Part shown: positions 10,372 to 24,102 of the stretch, one piece after another
Layout of the letters: every line of letters begins with the position of its first letter
Position numbering within the stretch: the first letter of the stretch is position 1
Assembly: GCA_016508695.1 (NCBI GenBank)
Contig: VNKQ01000004.1
Coordinates: 1,178,001 to 1,242,000 of the forward strand
From: Hyphodiscus hymeniophilus
Lineage: Eukaryota; Ascomycota; Leotiomycetes; Helotiales; Hyphodiscaceae
DNA length: 64,000 nt
Direction of reading: 5' to 3'
Position numbers and translations under genes: made by a program
The notes under the pieces: generated by a model
What the model saw: the letters and a program-made list of their open reading frames with translations, nothing else
What the model was told of the DNA's origin: nothing
The model's database searches: none

Positions 10372-11094
10372 TACTAGTTATGTATACTATGATACATATA
10401 GTAAGTTACGCTTATATAAGAATATTAAAGCTATTATAATTACTTTTAATATTTTATATAACAATAATTAAATATAATTATAAGAAATAATATATTACGG
10501 GGCGAATAGTGTATATATAGGAGTTCGTTATAGTATTTAGTAAGTTTAATAGAAGAGAAAAATATTTTAAGCTAGGTTTATAAGAAAAGAAGTATTCTCG
10601 CCTAGCCTTAGTAAATATAAGTATAATTAGCGCTTTACTCCTTAGGGCTCGCCTCTTATATTACTTTTCTCCTTCTGCTTATTTACTTATAGAGTTTGCT
10701 AATATAAACCCCTCTTTTTAATATAATCCTTAATAACAAATAATATTTTATAAACTTATTTACCTTTATTATTATTTTCTTAACCCGGGTTTAATTATAA
10801 GGCTATATTACTTATTCCGGGTCAAATTTATTAGGCTCTAGTCTTTTAAAGGCTAAATCTGCTTATTATTATATAAACTTATTTACCTTTATTATAATTT
10901 TCTTAATATTATTACTTAATATACTTCTTATTATTATTATTACTTATAAGAGAACTTCTTTTTTTTTCTTTTTTTTCTTCTTTTTTTCTAAGTTAATATT
11001 AAAGTAAAGTAAGTCAATATTTAATATCAAAGGCGAATATTACTTTCCCCTTATAAATGAACGCAAATCCCAAAGCTCACAGAGATCTTACTCT
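10372..11094. other. TA-rich RIP-decayed DNA, unidentified
   Basis: Very TA-rich, with few CA/TG dinucleotides and no coding frame. A pyrimidine tract lies at about 10946-10989. No structure beyond this was recognised. Confidence 0.4.
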
Positions 11095-11470
11095 TATTAG
11101 AGCTAGAGAAATATAAGTTTTACAAGGAAGAAATAACCTTTTTAGGATTCCTTATTAGATATAACGGAATTAAAATAAACCTAGAGAAGGTAAAAGCAAT
11201 AATTAAATAAAAGGAACTAAGAATTATTAAGGAAGTTCAATCCTTCCTAGGATTCGCTAACTTTTACTAAAGATTTATTTTGGGCTACTTAATAATAGCG
11301 AAACTACTTATAGAACTTATACAAAAGGATTAGAAATAAGAATAGACTAAGGAAGCCTAGGAAGCTTTTAACAAACTCAAGGTCCGATTCGCATTAGCCC
11401 TTATCCTCATTACCTTTAATCTAGAATTACGAATTATCCTAGAAACGGATATATTAGATAATAATATAAT
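11095..11470 (+). mobile_element. Ty3/gypsy retrotransposon reverse transcriptase relic
   Basis: One plus-strand frame reads YKFYKEEITFLGFLI, then KAIIK*KELRIIKEVQSFLG, FANFY*RFILGY and FNKLKVRFALALI. This is the thumb end of gypsy reverse transcriptase leading into the RNase H side. Every stop is TAA or TAG where the family has Gln or Trp, as C-to-T/G-to-A decay would give. No LTRs were found around it; only about 125 codons are readable. Confidence 0.7.
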
Positions 11471-13820
11471 ATTATAAGAAATACTTAAGTCTTTATTAAT
11501 TATAAATAAGAAGGTTTATTAAGTTATATAAAAAGATAATATAATAATAATTATTATATCGTTTGTTTTAAATAATAAGTCGCTAATAGAAAGAGAGAGA
11601 AAGCGCCTAAAAAAGACTAGTTTTAAAGCAAGAACTACGCAAAAAGCCTTTAGAGATCAGCTAACAAAAGTCTTACTTATACTTATAATATATAATTTAT
11701 ATAATTATAATATAAAAGCTATTAATAAGTTCGATAATATAACTTCTTATAACGCTACTTTAAAATTAATTCGATATGAGGAATATTAGGCTTTAGAGTA
11801 TTAGCTCTTAAGAATAATATTTATTAATTATTACTTAATATCTCTATTATTAGTAAAAGAGGGTATAAAGAAAAAAGTCAAAATATAATCCTAAAAAGAC
11901 TTTTATAAATAAATACTTAAGGTATTATTATATTAAGGCAAATAAATATTAATTTCTTATAAACAGAAGATCTTTATTATATTAACGATAAGTAAAAGTC
12001 TCCCCCTAAACGAATATAAAATAGGGAAATTATTAAGTCGCAAAAGATATATTTATTACGCGGGAATACAGATTAGAGACTAATTACTTAAATAGACGAT
12101 ACTAGGTCAAATTATAATTAATTCGCAATAGTAAAGTCACAAAACTAATATAGTTATTTATTATATTTAATATAACGTTACACTTTATGAAAAGAATAAT
12201 TATTAGAGTTTATTTTATTATATATAAATATAGAGTAGTGTATCCCACTAAAATCTTAAGGGAATTCTATAGTTTAATTGGCTCGCTTAGGTTTGCGTAC
12301 GGACCAGGCGTTTGTCAATATAGCTAAATGGATAATAAAGACTGATTTACTTATTTATATTCTAATTATAACCTTATTTTCTAATAATATTAAAATATTA
12401 TCTTAATTAAAGACTATCGAGCTAATAAGCCTATAATTAAAATCCAGTATATATTATACTTCTTTCAATATTAAGTTTCTTTATACTAATTATATTATAA
12501 TACTTCCTTAGTTATAAGCTATATAATACGTTTTATTTGCGATTTAAACTTATTATAATTTAGCTTATTATTTAAGGTTATTAAAATAATAAAATCTATA
12601 CTTAAGTAAGAGAAACAACGTATTATATTAAAATTAAGAATCTAGGGAACTAATTTATTACAAGAGGTATATATATACTTAATATTAAATAAGAATATAA
12701 AGTATAAGGAACTATTATTAAATTCTTTTATAATTATTATTTTTATAAAAGTAATAATATTATTTTTATTTCCCTTATTTGCTTTTTTCTTTTATTACTT
12801 AGCTTACATTCTCTTTTTCTATTAATAATCTCTTTTATAATAACCTTTAATATAATAAAAACTATACTTATCTAAGCAAGGTTTTTATATTTTAATAAAC
12901 CCTTTACTTAATAACTTGTCTTTATTATTTTTATAGCTTTTTCCCCTCTTTTATTTGCCTTTCTTATTACGCTAGTTTCTCTTATTACCCCTTATAAGTT
13001 AATAATAATTCAGAGTAATTACTAAGTTAATTATTATAAATTTATAATTAAAGTAAATATATTCTTGATAGAATTTAATATAAAAGACTTAATAATTTAT
13101 AGCCAGGTTATAACTTCTTTTAATATCGATTTTGTATATTATTTATAGGTTTTAAATTAAACTTAAAGGAGATTAAGTAATAATAAGCCTAATAAACGTA
13201 ATAAAATTATTATATTAAATATTAATATAAAAGAATCTCTTAATTAGATTTAATATTATCTTAGCTTAAAGACGAAATCCTATATTATCTCTTTTTTTAG
13301 GTTATAAATAAGACAATTAAATTATTCCTTAATAATATTATAAAAAAGGGGATCTTAACTCTTATCAAATATCTTATAGTTTTCTTATACTCCATAATGT
13401 TTTCTTCTTATATATAAGTCTTGATGATCGAGTAAAGACTCTAGGGAATCGAGGTATTAAGGATTTGTAATATAATTATTAACCTTTTTTTGTAATTTAA
13501 TTTTATAGTTATAATAGCGTTATTAGTAAGTACTATTTTAATATTAATAACGATTTTTATATATTATATAACTAAGAGAATTATCTTTAAGTTAATAATC
13601 TATTTAGTATAATTATCACTATTAAAAAAAGCGATAATATTATCTTTAGTACTAACGTATTTAGTAAGTGTATAAAGGTCGGAAGCTATTATTATTTAAA
13701 TTAATAATACTATTATATTAATATAGAGTATTAAGAATAGAATAAAAGTATATTAAGTTAAATCGAATCGAATAATTAATTGCGTAAGTAAGTTTATACA
13801 CGAGACTTTTAATCTATTAA
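11471..13820. other. TA-rich RIP-decayed repeat DNA, unidentified
   Basis: Probably remains of further retrotransposon sequence. A less-mutated patch lies at about 12235-12345 (GGCTCGCTTAGGTTTGCGTA). I cannot assign a family, terminal repeats or coding frame. Confidence 0.4.
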
Positions 13821-13825
13821 GAATA

Positions 13826-14091
13826 TATCGCGTAAATAATCGGTCTAATCTTTAAGAAAAAAGGGTTTATAAGAAAAGACTACTCGAATAAGCGTATATT
13901 AAGTATTATTTAGTCTAAAGAAAAAAGAAGAAGAAGTAAGTCTTCTTCTAAGTATTAAATTACTTTTATAAAGCTTAGCGAAATAAGTACTTAAATAGAG
14001 CTTAAGTAATTATATAATATAATTAAATATTTAACGAGTATAATTAGATATTTTATAACTATAAGATTAGTTAAGCCTTAGTTTTATAATA
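13826..14091 (-). repeat. 3' LTR of copia copy A
   Basis: 266 bp. On the coding (minus) strand it runs from a decayed TGTCAC-type start to a CGCGATA end. It aligns along its length with 21880-22145 and with 60975-61240. The terminal TG and CA are partly mutated to TA. Confidence 0.9.
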
Positions 14092-14946
14092 TACCCCTTA
14101 GTTATTATAAAGAAGTCTAAAGACCTTTTATTTTATAATAATTATTATTTTGTAATCCCTAATCCCTTATATTCCTCGAATAGCTTTAATTCGATATATT
14201 AAAATATATACTCGTATTTAAAGTCAATTATAAGATATAATATGCGTTTACTTATATAGCTTATAAGTAAGTTCCTTATACTTTATATATATATATAGAT
14301 TTTGAGTTATAGATATTAGCGTTTACTTTATTTGATTACTTAATATAATTAATTTAATTAGAGATCTTATACTTAATAGTAACTAATATTATAATTAGTT
14401 TTAACTAATATCTCTTTTATCTCTTAGCCTTACAAATAATATAAACGACGCAAATAATACAAATAATACAAACTTTATATATTGTCTAATCTCTATAGTT
14501 ACCTTAATTAATCTAGTAACTTAATACGCTTTTAACTATATTAGTAGGCGTATAACTAATTAGGCTATAAGTATAAAATTGTAATCTCGCGACTTTTTAA
14601 CCTCTAATAATAATAATAAATAATAACGTTAACTTTTAATACTACTATAATAGTATACTATTATTATTCTATTAATAACTCTTTTATCTTCTTATTAATT
14701 ATTAATATAAGTAACACTTTAAGTAATAATACGAGTAAAAGCTTAAGTAGTCGATTACCTTTATTTAAATTCTAGGTTTAATTCTTAAGCTTTATTTAAT
14801 TATTACTTTATATTTGATAATTAGTATAATTAACCTCTTTATTATATAAGGCTTTAAAGAAGAGCAAGTAGAGATACTTATTAATCCTTTTATTATTAAA
14901 TCTAACGATTTCTTCCAATCTCCCTCTTTTCTTATTAATAATCGTA

Positions 14947-14986
14947 GTAATAATAATAATTATAATAATAATAATAATAATAATAA
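14947..14986 (+). repeat. (TAA)n microsatellite inside copia copy A
   Basis: A run of TAA units with one TTA interruption, in the unexplained 3' third of the element. A shorter version occurs at the equivalent place in copy B (about 13985-14005 bases after which 53984-54007). Confidence 0.6.
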
Positions 14987-17099
14987 AGAAGAAAAAAATA
15001 AGGAAAACGAAGCTAGAGAAAATAAAGATAAAAAAGATAAAGACGATTTAATCTTATCTTTTACTAAGTTATATAATCGCCGTCGCTAGCTTTTGCGCTT
15101 ATTACTTATATTAATTCTTATTCTTATTACTCGTCCGGATAGTAATCCTATTCGCTACTTGCGTAGTTAGACTACTCGCTTTAGTCTTTATTCTTTTATT
15201 CTTAATAATTATATTTTAGACGATTATATTTCGGATACTTCTTTTTATCGTTCTCGTAGTCTTACTCGTAGTCTTAATACTTAGCGAGATTAGCCTTACT
15301 TTAGTTATTTATCTTTTTTAATAGCTAAAAAATCTAATAGTCGTTACTTTAAGAATTCTACTATATTATATAGTAATTAGTATTATTAATACTATATATA
15401 CTCTTACGTTCCGATCCCTATTAGTATTCTTTTATATACTTAGCTATTTTATATTAAGTATTATTATCGAGAAACTAGCTAAAGTTTTAATCGAAAAGTA
15501 TATTAAATATAGAGTTTTTATTTGATTAATACTAATCCTTATATAAAAAATAAAGTAATTAAAGATTATTATTTAGATTATACTAAAGATTAGTAATTTT
15601 ATTAATTTTATTAATTGCGCTCTAAGAATTAGTACTCGTCGATATAAGAATAATAATAACAATTAAAGTCTTACTTCTTATTATATTAGAACTCTTCTTT
15701 CTAGTTTTACTAGTTTAAAGACTAGTAAGTAAGAAATACTTACTTAAGCCTTTATTGCCTATATAGATACTATGCGTAGTCTAAGTAGTTAAAGTAGCGA
15801 ATAATCTATTAGTAATTTAAGGAAATATTAAGTAGTTTTTTATAATATATTTTCGTTTTTTTTTTTTCTATATTAAAGTAACTTAGTAATAATACCTAAA
15901 TAAGCATTAATCTATTAAATTCCCTTAATTATAAAATAAATAACTTATAAAATAAAATATATAATTATTAATTATATTATCTTATTATATTATAACTTTA
16001 AAGTATAAAAAACTCTACTTAGTTCTTTTAGTTAATCCTACTAATATTTATATAAAATTTTATAATAGTCCTACTAGTATTTTACTAAATATACTATTAA
16101 TTTATCTAATCTTAGTAATATTTAGCTAAAATCTTAATAAATTCTATTAATATCTAGAAAATATTTAATTACTAATTTCTAATTCTTAACTATATTAATT
16201 AAATACTTAGTCTAATTTTTAAAGATCCGTTTAATATTTACTTACTAGACGCTAATTAATCGATACTTTTATATAATTAATACTTTAAATCCTATACTTT
16301 TCTAAAATCTTTAATCTTTTTATATATATCTTATAGATTTAATAAAGCTTGGAAATACTTAAACTTATATCTAGGGAGATTCTTAATAAGCTTATTTACT
16401 AGTATTTCGCTAGTCGGTAAATATATTACTTTAAATATTTTAAATTTATACTCTTAACGAAGCTATATATTTTAAATATTTATATATTGTAGCTTAGTTA
16501 TAATTCTCTTATTTTCCCTTACAATTAGTCTAATTATTTATTAATTATTATAAAAGATCGTTTAAAAGTCTTCGAGTAAGAGTTTAATCTCTTTAAAAAA
16601 TCGTTATAATATTATTATTTCCTTAGCTATATACTCTATTCCTAAGAGCTCTACTTAAGTAATAAACGTTAATATTATCGACTATTAAGTTGCTTTTTAA
16701 GTAATAAGTCCTTTAAATAAAAATATTATATACTTATAAAATAATCGCCGAGTTTTAATATTATTTATAAATAATACGTCTAATACAATTAGTAACTAGC
16801 TTTCTAAGCTTTCTTTATATTAAATAGCAAGATAATAAGTTTTCTAAAGATATTTAATTACCTAATTAATTACTTTTATATATTATATATTAGGGTTTAT
16901 TAAAAATTAAGAGAATTAAGAGGTCGCAAAAGTAATATTTACTTTAATTATAATCGTAATATAGAGAACTAATCTTACTTTTTCTTAATATACCTTAATA
17001 AAGCTTAGTATTATTATCTCTAAGTTTTTAATAAGCTTAATTCTTAAAAGTAATATAAACGGATATTTTTATTTAGCTAAATTGAACTTTCGAGTAATC

Positions 17100-19600
17100 T
17101 TTTTAATATAAGTATTATAAAGTAAAGAGATTATCTTATTATTTTAATCTCTAACTATATAAATACCTAAAAACTATTAAATATCTCTTAAGTCCCGAAG
17201 CTCGTATAACTTTTTTAGCTTTTTAGTAAACTTATATGCCTTTTACTTATTTTTTTTATAATATAAAATTAGTATATTATTTATATAAAAGACTATAAAG
17301 ATTTATTAAGTATAGTTATAAAAGAGGCACGGCTCTTCCTTACTTTAGATTAACCCGAGAGACTTAATTATTAAAGAGAAGTCTTAATATTAAAAAGCTA
17401 AAGAGTCTTATAAATTATATAAAGCTTAATTGATCTCTATATAAAACCCTACTTTCTTAAAGCCTAAAGAGAGCTAGTATATTACTTATACTCTTTTATC
17501 GTTTTATAAAGTATTAATAAAAGTATTAATAACATTATATTACTTAATTTTAAGATTAAAGTAAGTTATAATAGTTATAATTACTCGAAACGAACGAGTA
17601 GCGAATATAATAATATATATAGAAATAATTAAATCTTTTTCTTAAAAATCGCTATAAATAATAATCCGAGACTTATAGCGAATTATAAAACCGTTTAAGT
17701 TTACCTTATAAGTAAAGACTTATTTTAAAGAAATAGCTTTTAAATTAACTAAACTTACTTTAATTTATCTCTAATAGTTTCTTAGCTTTAAATTCTTAAT
17801 TTTTAATCTTATATCTTAAATAAAGTAATTACTATATTTATATATCTCGAGATTACTTTATAACTTTAGTGTCTTTAGAAGATCTTTTTAGTAAACTCTT
17901 TTTAAAGTTAAAAGTATTTTTCTTTTTGAAATATTATTTGCTAAAATAAAAGTAGAGATTATTATATATATTATCTAGACTTATTCTTTATAACTTAAGT
18001 TCTTTTAAAACGTTAATAAAAACTTATTATATTATTCTTAGCTTAATTTTAAAATCGAGGTATATATTAAAGTAATATATAATATACTTAGTTTGTCTTC
18101 GTTTAGATTTTCTTTAAAGACGATTTGTAACTTAGACTATTAATTTTTCTATACTTATTATTCTAATTTACTTAATTAGTATATCTTACGATTTAAGACT
18201 CTTATTATTAAAGTATTACTTAAAAGGCTACTCTTTATTATTAAAAGATTATTACTTATAGCTATTTTATAATTACTAAAGCTAAATTCGCCTTATATTA
18301 AGCTAAGTAATTCCTTAAATTAATATATAATTACTTAAGAGATTAATTATTTACTTTTACTTAGGTACTCGTTTAATAACTAAGCTAATCCTTAAGTAAT
18401 TACGCTTTTATTTAACTTGCTATTAGTATAATTACTAACTATAAGTATTTTTTTAAATAAATAATCGTTATTACTTCTCTTAGTTTTTATTTATAAGTTT
18501 ATTAGCTTAAGTATTTATTTAAGAGTTAAAAGTCTAATTTCTCTATTTACTCCCGAGTTTTAACTCTTATTATCTTTACTTAGAAGCTTACTCTTTAAAA
18601 TCTCGCGTATAAGATTTTCTAATATAATTATAACTTCTCTTTTAAAAGAGAGTATCTCGTTTATAAGAAGATATTTAATAATTTTACTAATAGTATCTTA
18701 AATTCTATACTTTTTAATTAGAGAAATAATAGCTTTAGCGCTTATTAAAGGCTATTACTCTTATATTTCTTAATTAGAAATATAGAATTTAGTTTTATTA
18801 AAGGTTACGTTTTTTATAATAATTACTCTTTTAAGTTAAAGTACTTAAATCCTATATATATTAAACGCAATATATTTAATTAAGTATCTAATATACGCTT
18901 AAAGAAGTACTTTAAATACTTTTTTGTTTTTGCTTTCTTATTATTCTTTCTTTAGAGTATATACTTGAGTATTATAAGTATAAATCTTATTTTAGTTAAG
19001 TTTAAGATTAGTTATTACTTATTATATAAGCGCTTAATTATATTACTTAAAGTAGTTCCGAAACTATAAGTATAGGACTTTGTTTAGTAAGTATTACTTA
19101 TAAGCTTTAAAGAAAAGAATAATATATAAGTAAATTATTACTTTATATATCTCTAGCTAAAGGTTTTCTAAGAGATTAGTAGTAAGTCTTATTCTAATTG
19201 ATTTCTCGATTATATCTCTCTTAGCTTTCTCAATTATATTAGTAAGCTTGTAAGTATAAGCTAATACTAATTTTATATTAATTCCTTTTATATTAGCCTA
19301 TCGCTTAAAATCTATTATACTAAAAAGAGAGATTACTAAAGTGTCTTAATTACTTTTAATCTTACAAATTAATAGTCTAAATTAATATTTTACTTATATA
19401 TTAAAATAAGAGATCGAGTTTATAACTATAATCCCGCGTTTCTCTATAAGTATAAATCTCTAGTACTTTTTATTAAACTCGTCTTTAATTAGTAAAATCT
19501 AGCTAATATTATTATATACTTTAGGGAAATTAAAGAGATCCCAAATAATTCTTTAAAATAGTCTTAGCGATTTAAAGTATAATACTTAATAAGAGATTTG
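17100..19600 (-). pseudogene. Decayed copia pol (integrase to reverse transcriptase), copy A
   Basis: The integrase part mirrors 63540-64000. In the RT part the minus strand reads, with TAA/TAG in place of Gln/Trp, an ALY.L.DSLAF block, then EEPCLF-like sequence and FYINNILIL at about 17271-17294. Here the YVDD catalytic box appears as YINN, the change expected from G-to-A decay of both Asp codons. No function is possible. Confidence 0.7.
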
Positions 19601-21879
19601 CTTTTTAACTAATATAAGAGCGTAAGCTTTGTAATATACGATTAGTATTCTCTTAATAATTATATTTCTAATTACTTTTATAAGTGACTTGAGAACCTTT
19701 AGTCTAAAATGTCTTACTTATTAATACTAAAGCTTAGCTAAATTGCTTTAGGGTTTTAAATAATCTCTTAATTGTTTAAACGACTTTTTTAGTTATTATT
19801 TAATCGTTAAGTATATTATTACTAGTCTTATATATATTAGAATTATAAGGAGAGAATTTAAGTAAGAGGTAAGTAGCTTATATTTAAGGAAAACTAAGTT
19901 AAATTTACGTTTTATACTAAGTATAATAATATTAAAATTAATACTTTTATATCTTAATAAATAATTAAGACTATAAAACTAAACCCTTGCCTTAAGTATT
20001 TAAGCTTTTAAAATAATATTTATATAAAAACTATTAATTATAACTATATCCGAAAGAGTAAGATTAAATATATAAAGTCTTTTTAGCCTATTAAAGAGAC
20101 TTTTAATTACTCGAGTACTTCTTTTAATAATTAGGAGAATACCTAAACTAACTTTAATTATATTATTATTAATTAAAGGAATAAAGGAATTAGGCTTAAG
20201 TAAGTCCTTTATATTAATTAAGTATATTAATTTACAATTATTAAAGAGTATATTATTAGAAAGTAAGTATTTCTTTAGAAAATTAAAAGTCGAATAAATC
20301 TTATAACCTACTTTTTTAAGTAAGTCTAAATTAATAATTATATAATTAACTTTATTTAAGTACTTACCCTATTATTTCTTCGAGTTTAGTATCTTATTAA
20401 GGTATTACTTTTACTTTTTTTTTTAATTAGTTATTTTTAATAGTTACTTTTTACTCGATTTTTAATTTTATTTTTTTTGGGATTACTAAGCTTAGTTTTA
20501 AACTTATAATTAGTTATTCTAGTAATCGCTACTTTTAGGCGTTTATAAGACTTTAGTTTCTAAAAATACTTTTTACTTCTCGGAAGATATAAATAATTAT
20601 ATTTAGAGGGACTTAATAATCGATCTTATTTTAAAGAACTTTTAAGAGTAACTATTATTAAACGAGATTTTACTAATTTTATATCTAGTAATTACTTATA
20701 TAAGTAAGCTAGAAAGAGTCGTCTTAAGATATTAATATTAATAATTACCTTTCTTATTTCCTAAGTTATAATTACTTTACTTATTTAATTGCGAGTAAAC
20801 TTTAAGAGTATTCCTTTAATTACTTTTAAGAAATTAGTAACTAAGAGGTAGCCTAGCTCGATATCTAAAAGTTTATATATATAAGTAATAGTTAATATAT
20901 TCTCTTACTTTAAAAACTACTTAAAGTAATTAATCGAGCTTTTCTAACCTTCTTTTAAGACTTCTCGGTAAGTTTATTAAGCTATAACTATAAAGGTTTC
21001 TTTTACTAGTATTATATAATTCTTAAGTTCGATTAAAAGTAATTATAAGCTTATATTATTACTAAGTATTAATCTAGTTTTAATTACTTATAGTATTTCC
21101 TTATTAATAAATAAATTTATTTAGTTAGAGATTATTAGAAGATCTTATAATCGTTTATTTTATTCCTTACGCTTTTATATAACCGACTTAGAGTAAGCTT
21201 AATATCGACCCCAAATATTATTATATATTATAATAATAATAGTTAGTTTAAAAGAAATAACTAGTTCTAGTCTAAGATTTGTTTCTTTTAGAGTAGAGAG
21301 TATTCTTTTAGAGGTTACTAGAGTCTTATTACGCATTCGATTTGTAATTCTAATATAATCTTATTTTGCCTTTATTACCTTTATAAGATTAAACTTAATT
21401 TACTTAAGCTACTAGATTATATTTAGCTTCTCAATTATTTGTTTTAATCTTATTACTTTCGGAAAGAGCGTAGAGTATACTAAAGTACTTAGAACTATTA
21501 GATTTATATATTTTAAAATACTAAGTAATCTTACGTTATAATAAAAGGAAAAGTATTATTTTAACTATTTTAATCGGGTCTTTAATTAGATATCGACTAA
21601 AATTACTATATTATATAAAGTAAATATACTATAAAATAGTTAATACTTTACTTAAAGGCTTTTAAGTAATTGTATATAAAATAAATTAAATAATTAATTA
21701 TTATTCTAATCGGAGAAAACCTTAATATAAAGGTTATTTTTCTTAAAGAGTTAGTAAAAGTTAACTTGTTTATTTTAGTAAGTAAAGCCGTATACTTAAA
21801 TCTACTTATATAATAGTATATTATAATATACTTCTTAAAATAAATAATCCCTAAGTATTACGCGAATTAAGCTTATAAT

Positions 21880-22145
21880 TATCGCGTAAATAATTAGTCT
21901 AATCTTTAAAAAGAAAGGGTTTATAAGAAAAGACTACTCGAATAAGCGTATATTAAGTATTATTTAGTCTAAAGAAAGAAAAAGAAGAAGTAAGTCTTCT
22001 CTTAGGTATTAAATTACTCTTGTAAAGCTTAGCGAAATAAGTACTTAAATAAAGCTTAAGTAATTACACAATATAATTAGATATTTAACGAGTATAATTA
22101 GATATTCTATAACCACAAGATTAGTTAAGCCTTAGTTTTGTGATA
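21880..22145 (-). repeat. 5' LTR of copia copy A
   Basis: 266 bp, same length as its partner. It ends GTGATA at 22140-22145 next to GAATA. Less mutated than the 3' LTR (it retains TTTTGTG and CCACAAG). Confidence 0.9.
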
Positions 22146-22150
22146 GAATA

Positions 22151-23397
22151 GTATTAATAAATTCGATAATAAGGAAGTATTATATATAGAGTTTTCCATA
22201 TATAAGGGAAGATTACTAAGTGCTTATTAAGGAATCTTGACAACGTGACCATGATCATAGCTCGTTACAGCTTTACCTTACAACACTTCTACTCGACATA
22301 GTACCCTCCGAGTAGTGTTCTATGTGAGACACAGGAAGCGATAAGTATGAGTAATGAGAAAAAATGGATTACAAGACTAGGGAGGAGTAGTCGAAGCTCG
22401 GTCAGCTTCGTGACGGACGAAGGAGTTACTAAAGTCCACAATGCTTTCGAATACAAAAGGGAAACTTGCACATAGCGACGGGGAATGCCACGAATCTGGT
22501 AAGATGTCCCAAAACTTCCAAAACTAGACAGATTCTAATATTTTCCATAGTCCAAGTCGGTCGCTGAAGTTTGAGGAGATAATGAAGTTATGTTTCGGTT
22601 TGGCGTTGGGGGAAGGGGGGTGGCGCGGGTGGATGTACAGATGGGTTGAATATATTTGATTAAATAAGAAAAGAAGCCAGAAAAAGTCTAATTACAGGTA
22701 GGTGAAAATAAGCAGCGCAATAAGCATGGAGGTAAGCCTGGTCCGAGGATGGATGCACAGGGCTGGATTTCACATAGAATTAGACAAACTAAACGCGGCA
22801 GATTTAAGATACTCTTTGAACACTTCCCACTTGACACTTAGGTCTCCTTCTAGTCCTCTCCTCTGCCCAGAGACCCAAAATTAACCCTACAGTTAAATAT
22901 TTGCACCTTTCATCTCTACTAGTCTTTTCAAACCTTTTTAAGCCTTGTTTACCCTACATCAATTTTGCGACCCCTCTCTCGGCCGTCTCGGCCGGAAGTC
23001 CAAAGTCTTTCTTTATCAAGTGGACCTTGAATCCGCCCTTATAATCACTCAGATTCCGGGCACCTGGTTCCATTTGTCGTTAATAAAACTCTACGTTGTG
23101 CTAGCCATTATATCTGCGAGGACTCTGGGTCCATTCCTCATCTCATTCTAATGTTGAACGCTTCGGATGCCACGATAGCAATAAGACCGGAGTAGTGATT
23201 ATTACACATTGCTGAGTTAAGTCAGAGGAAAGGACCCCGCAGGGAAAGATCGAGGTTCCCATCAGACTCAGCAGACTTACAAGAAGGTCGTAATTTGCCT
23301 AGGAATCAAAATACCCGACTATGAAAATCAAACAACCCTTGGCTGCCCCTAAAGAACCATATGAGACGGGCGCATCGTATGATCAAGTTTAGGAGAT
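22151..23397. other. Transition from AT block 1 to gene block 2, no gene seen
   Basis: TA-rich to about 22200, then ordinary composition. Short frames (for example 22289-22471 and 22945-23151) show no recognisable protein. I see no RNA gene. Confidence 0.45.
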
Positions 23398-23816
23398 TTA
23401 TTGAATGTCTCTTGCGGACCAGACTGGATGTGCGGTGTCGATGGTAGAGCAGTCGATGAGGATCTTGGACCCCAGAACTGATGTAAGGATCCCCGTTTGA
23501 GGTGCGAGATAAATAGACTCGACGTGAGCAAACTCATGGAGATGATGATGTCCGGGTCCCTCATTCGGTTTCAGCATTGCTATCGAAATCTCGCAACCCA
23601 CTGAAATTACTGAATAGTCGGCCACGTCTTTGGAGCTCTGGCATGAGTAAACTCGTTGCGGAATTGTGGCGACAAGTGTCCGCACGAGTACTTCGGCGAT
23701 ATCGAAAATGTGTACTGTAGCTTTTTGGAGGGAGGTTTCTGGATGAGATTCCTTGCCGTGGGAAACCCCATTGTTCCGAGTCCAATGAACCCGACTGCAG
23801 AGTATGACGAGGCCAT
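23398..23816 (-). pseudogene. 3-hydroxyisobutyrate dehydrogenase-like gene, N-terminal fragment, frameshifted
   Basis: Intact members oxidise 3-hydroxyisobutyrate in mitochondrial valine breakdown. From ATG 23816 the minus strand reads SAVGFIGLGTMGFPTARNLI, the NAD(P)-binding GxGxxG opening. After a run of A's (SKKLQ) the frame shifts to VHIFDIAEVLVRTLV and KDVADYS. A decayed intron-like stretch follows. DPDIIISM is then in a third frame, and HVESIYLAPQTGIL and SKILIDCSTIDTA return in the second. That gives at least two frameshifts, and the gene stops about 140 residues into a ~320-residue family, losing the substrate domain. Decay is by indels and truncation, not RIP: composition is normal. 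It lies 287 bp downstream of the hydrolase gene on the same strand. It could be a beta-hydroxyacid dehydrogenase of other specificity. Confidence 0.78.
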
Positions 23817-24102
23817 CCTGTTCCACGTGAAACGGCAGTATGATGAGTGGAGCCGAAGGAAACAAGCACCAGAATTAACGAGAGAGGGACGAGGGAGGAT
23901 GCGTGGTGCTTCGCGGAAACAAGCCGTTGTTGGAGTTGACTCCAACTCTTGCGGGGTAAAGCAGAGCAAAGGTAACTTAAACTACCTACCTGAGGTACCT
24001 TAAAGACGGAATCATCACGTGCTGGTTTTGAGTTCACCAATCTTGAAACCCTCAATGATAGAATGAAGAGTTCATAAGGTGAAAATGCAGCTAGAAAGTA
24101 CC

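Larger units (their letters stand above)
13826..22145 (-). mobile_element. Ty1/copia LTR retrotransposon (copy A), full length, RIP-inactivated
   Basis: 8320 bp bounded by two 266-bp LTRs in direct orientation and flanked by the 5-bp target duplication GAATA (13821-13825 and 22146-22150). Coding sense is the minus strand: the 5' LTR is 21880-22145. Integrase-like sequence lies upstream (about 19120-19580) of reverse transcriptase (about 17100-17420), the INT-before-RT order that defines Ty1/copia. Frames are riddled with TAA/TAG. About 3 kb between the RT region and the 3' LTR is longer than RNase H needs and is unexplained. Confidence 0.88.

Noticed and set aside
14947..14986. CRISPR-like or other spaced repeat array
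   Set aside because: It is a simple trinucleotide run with no spacers; the organism is a eukaryote.
13826..22145. Ty3/gypsy assignment for copy A
   Set aside because: The integrase-like region precedes the RT-like region in coding sense and both read like copia, so Ty1/copia fits better.
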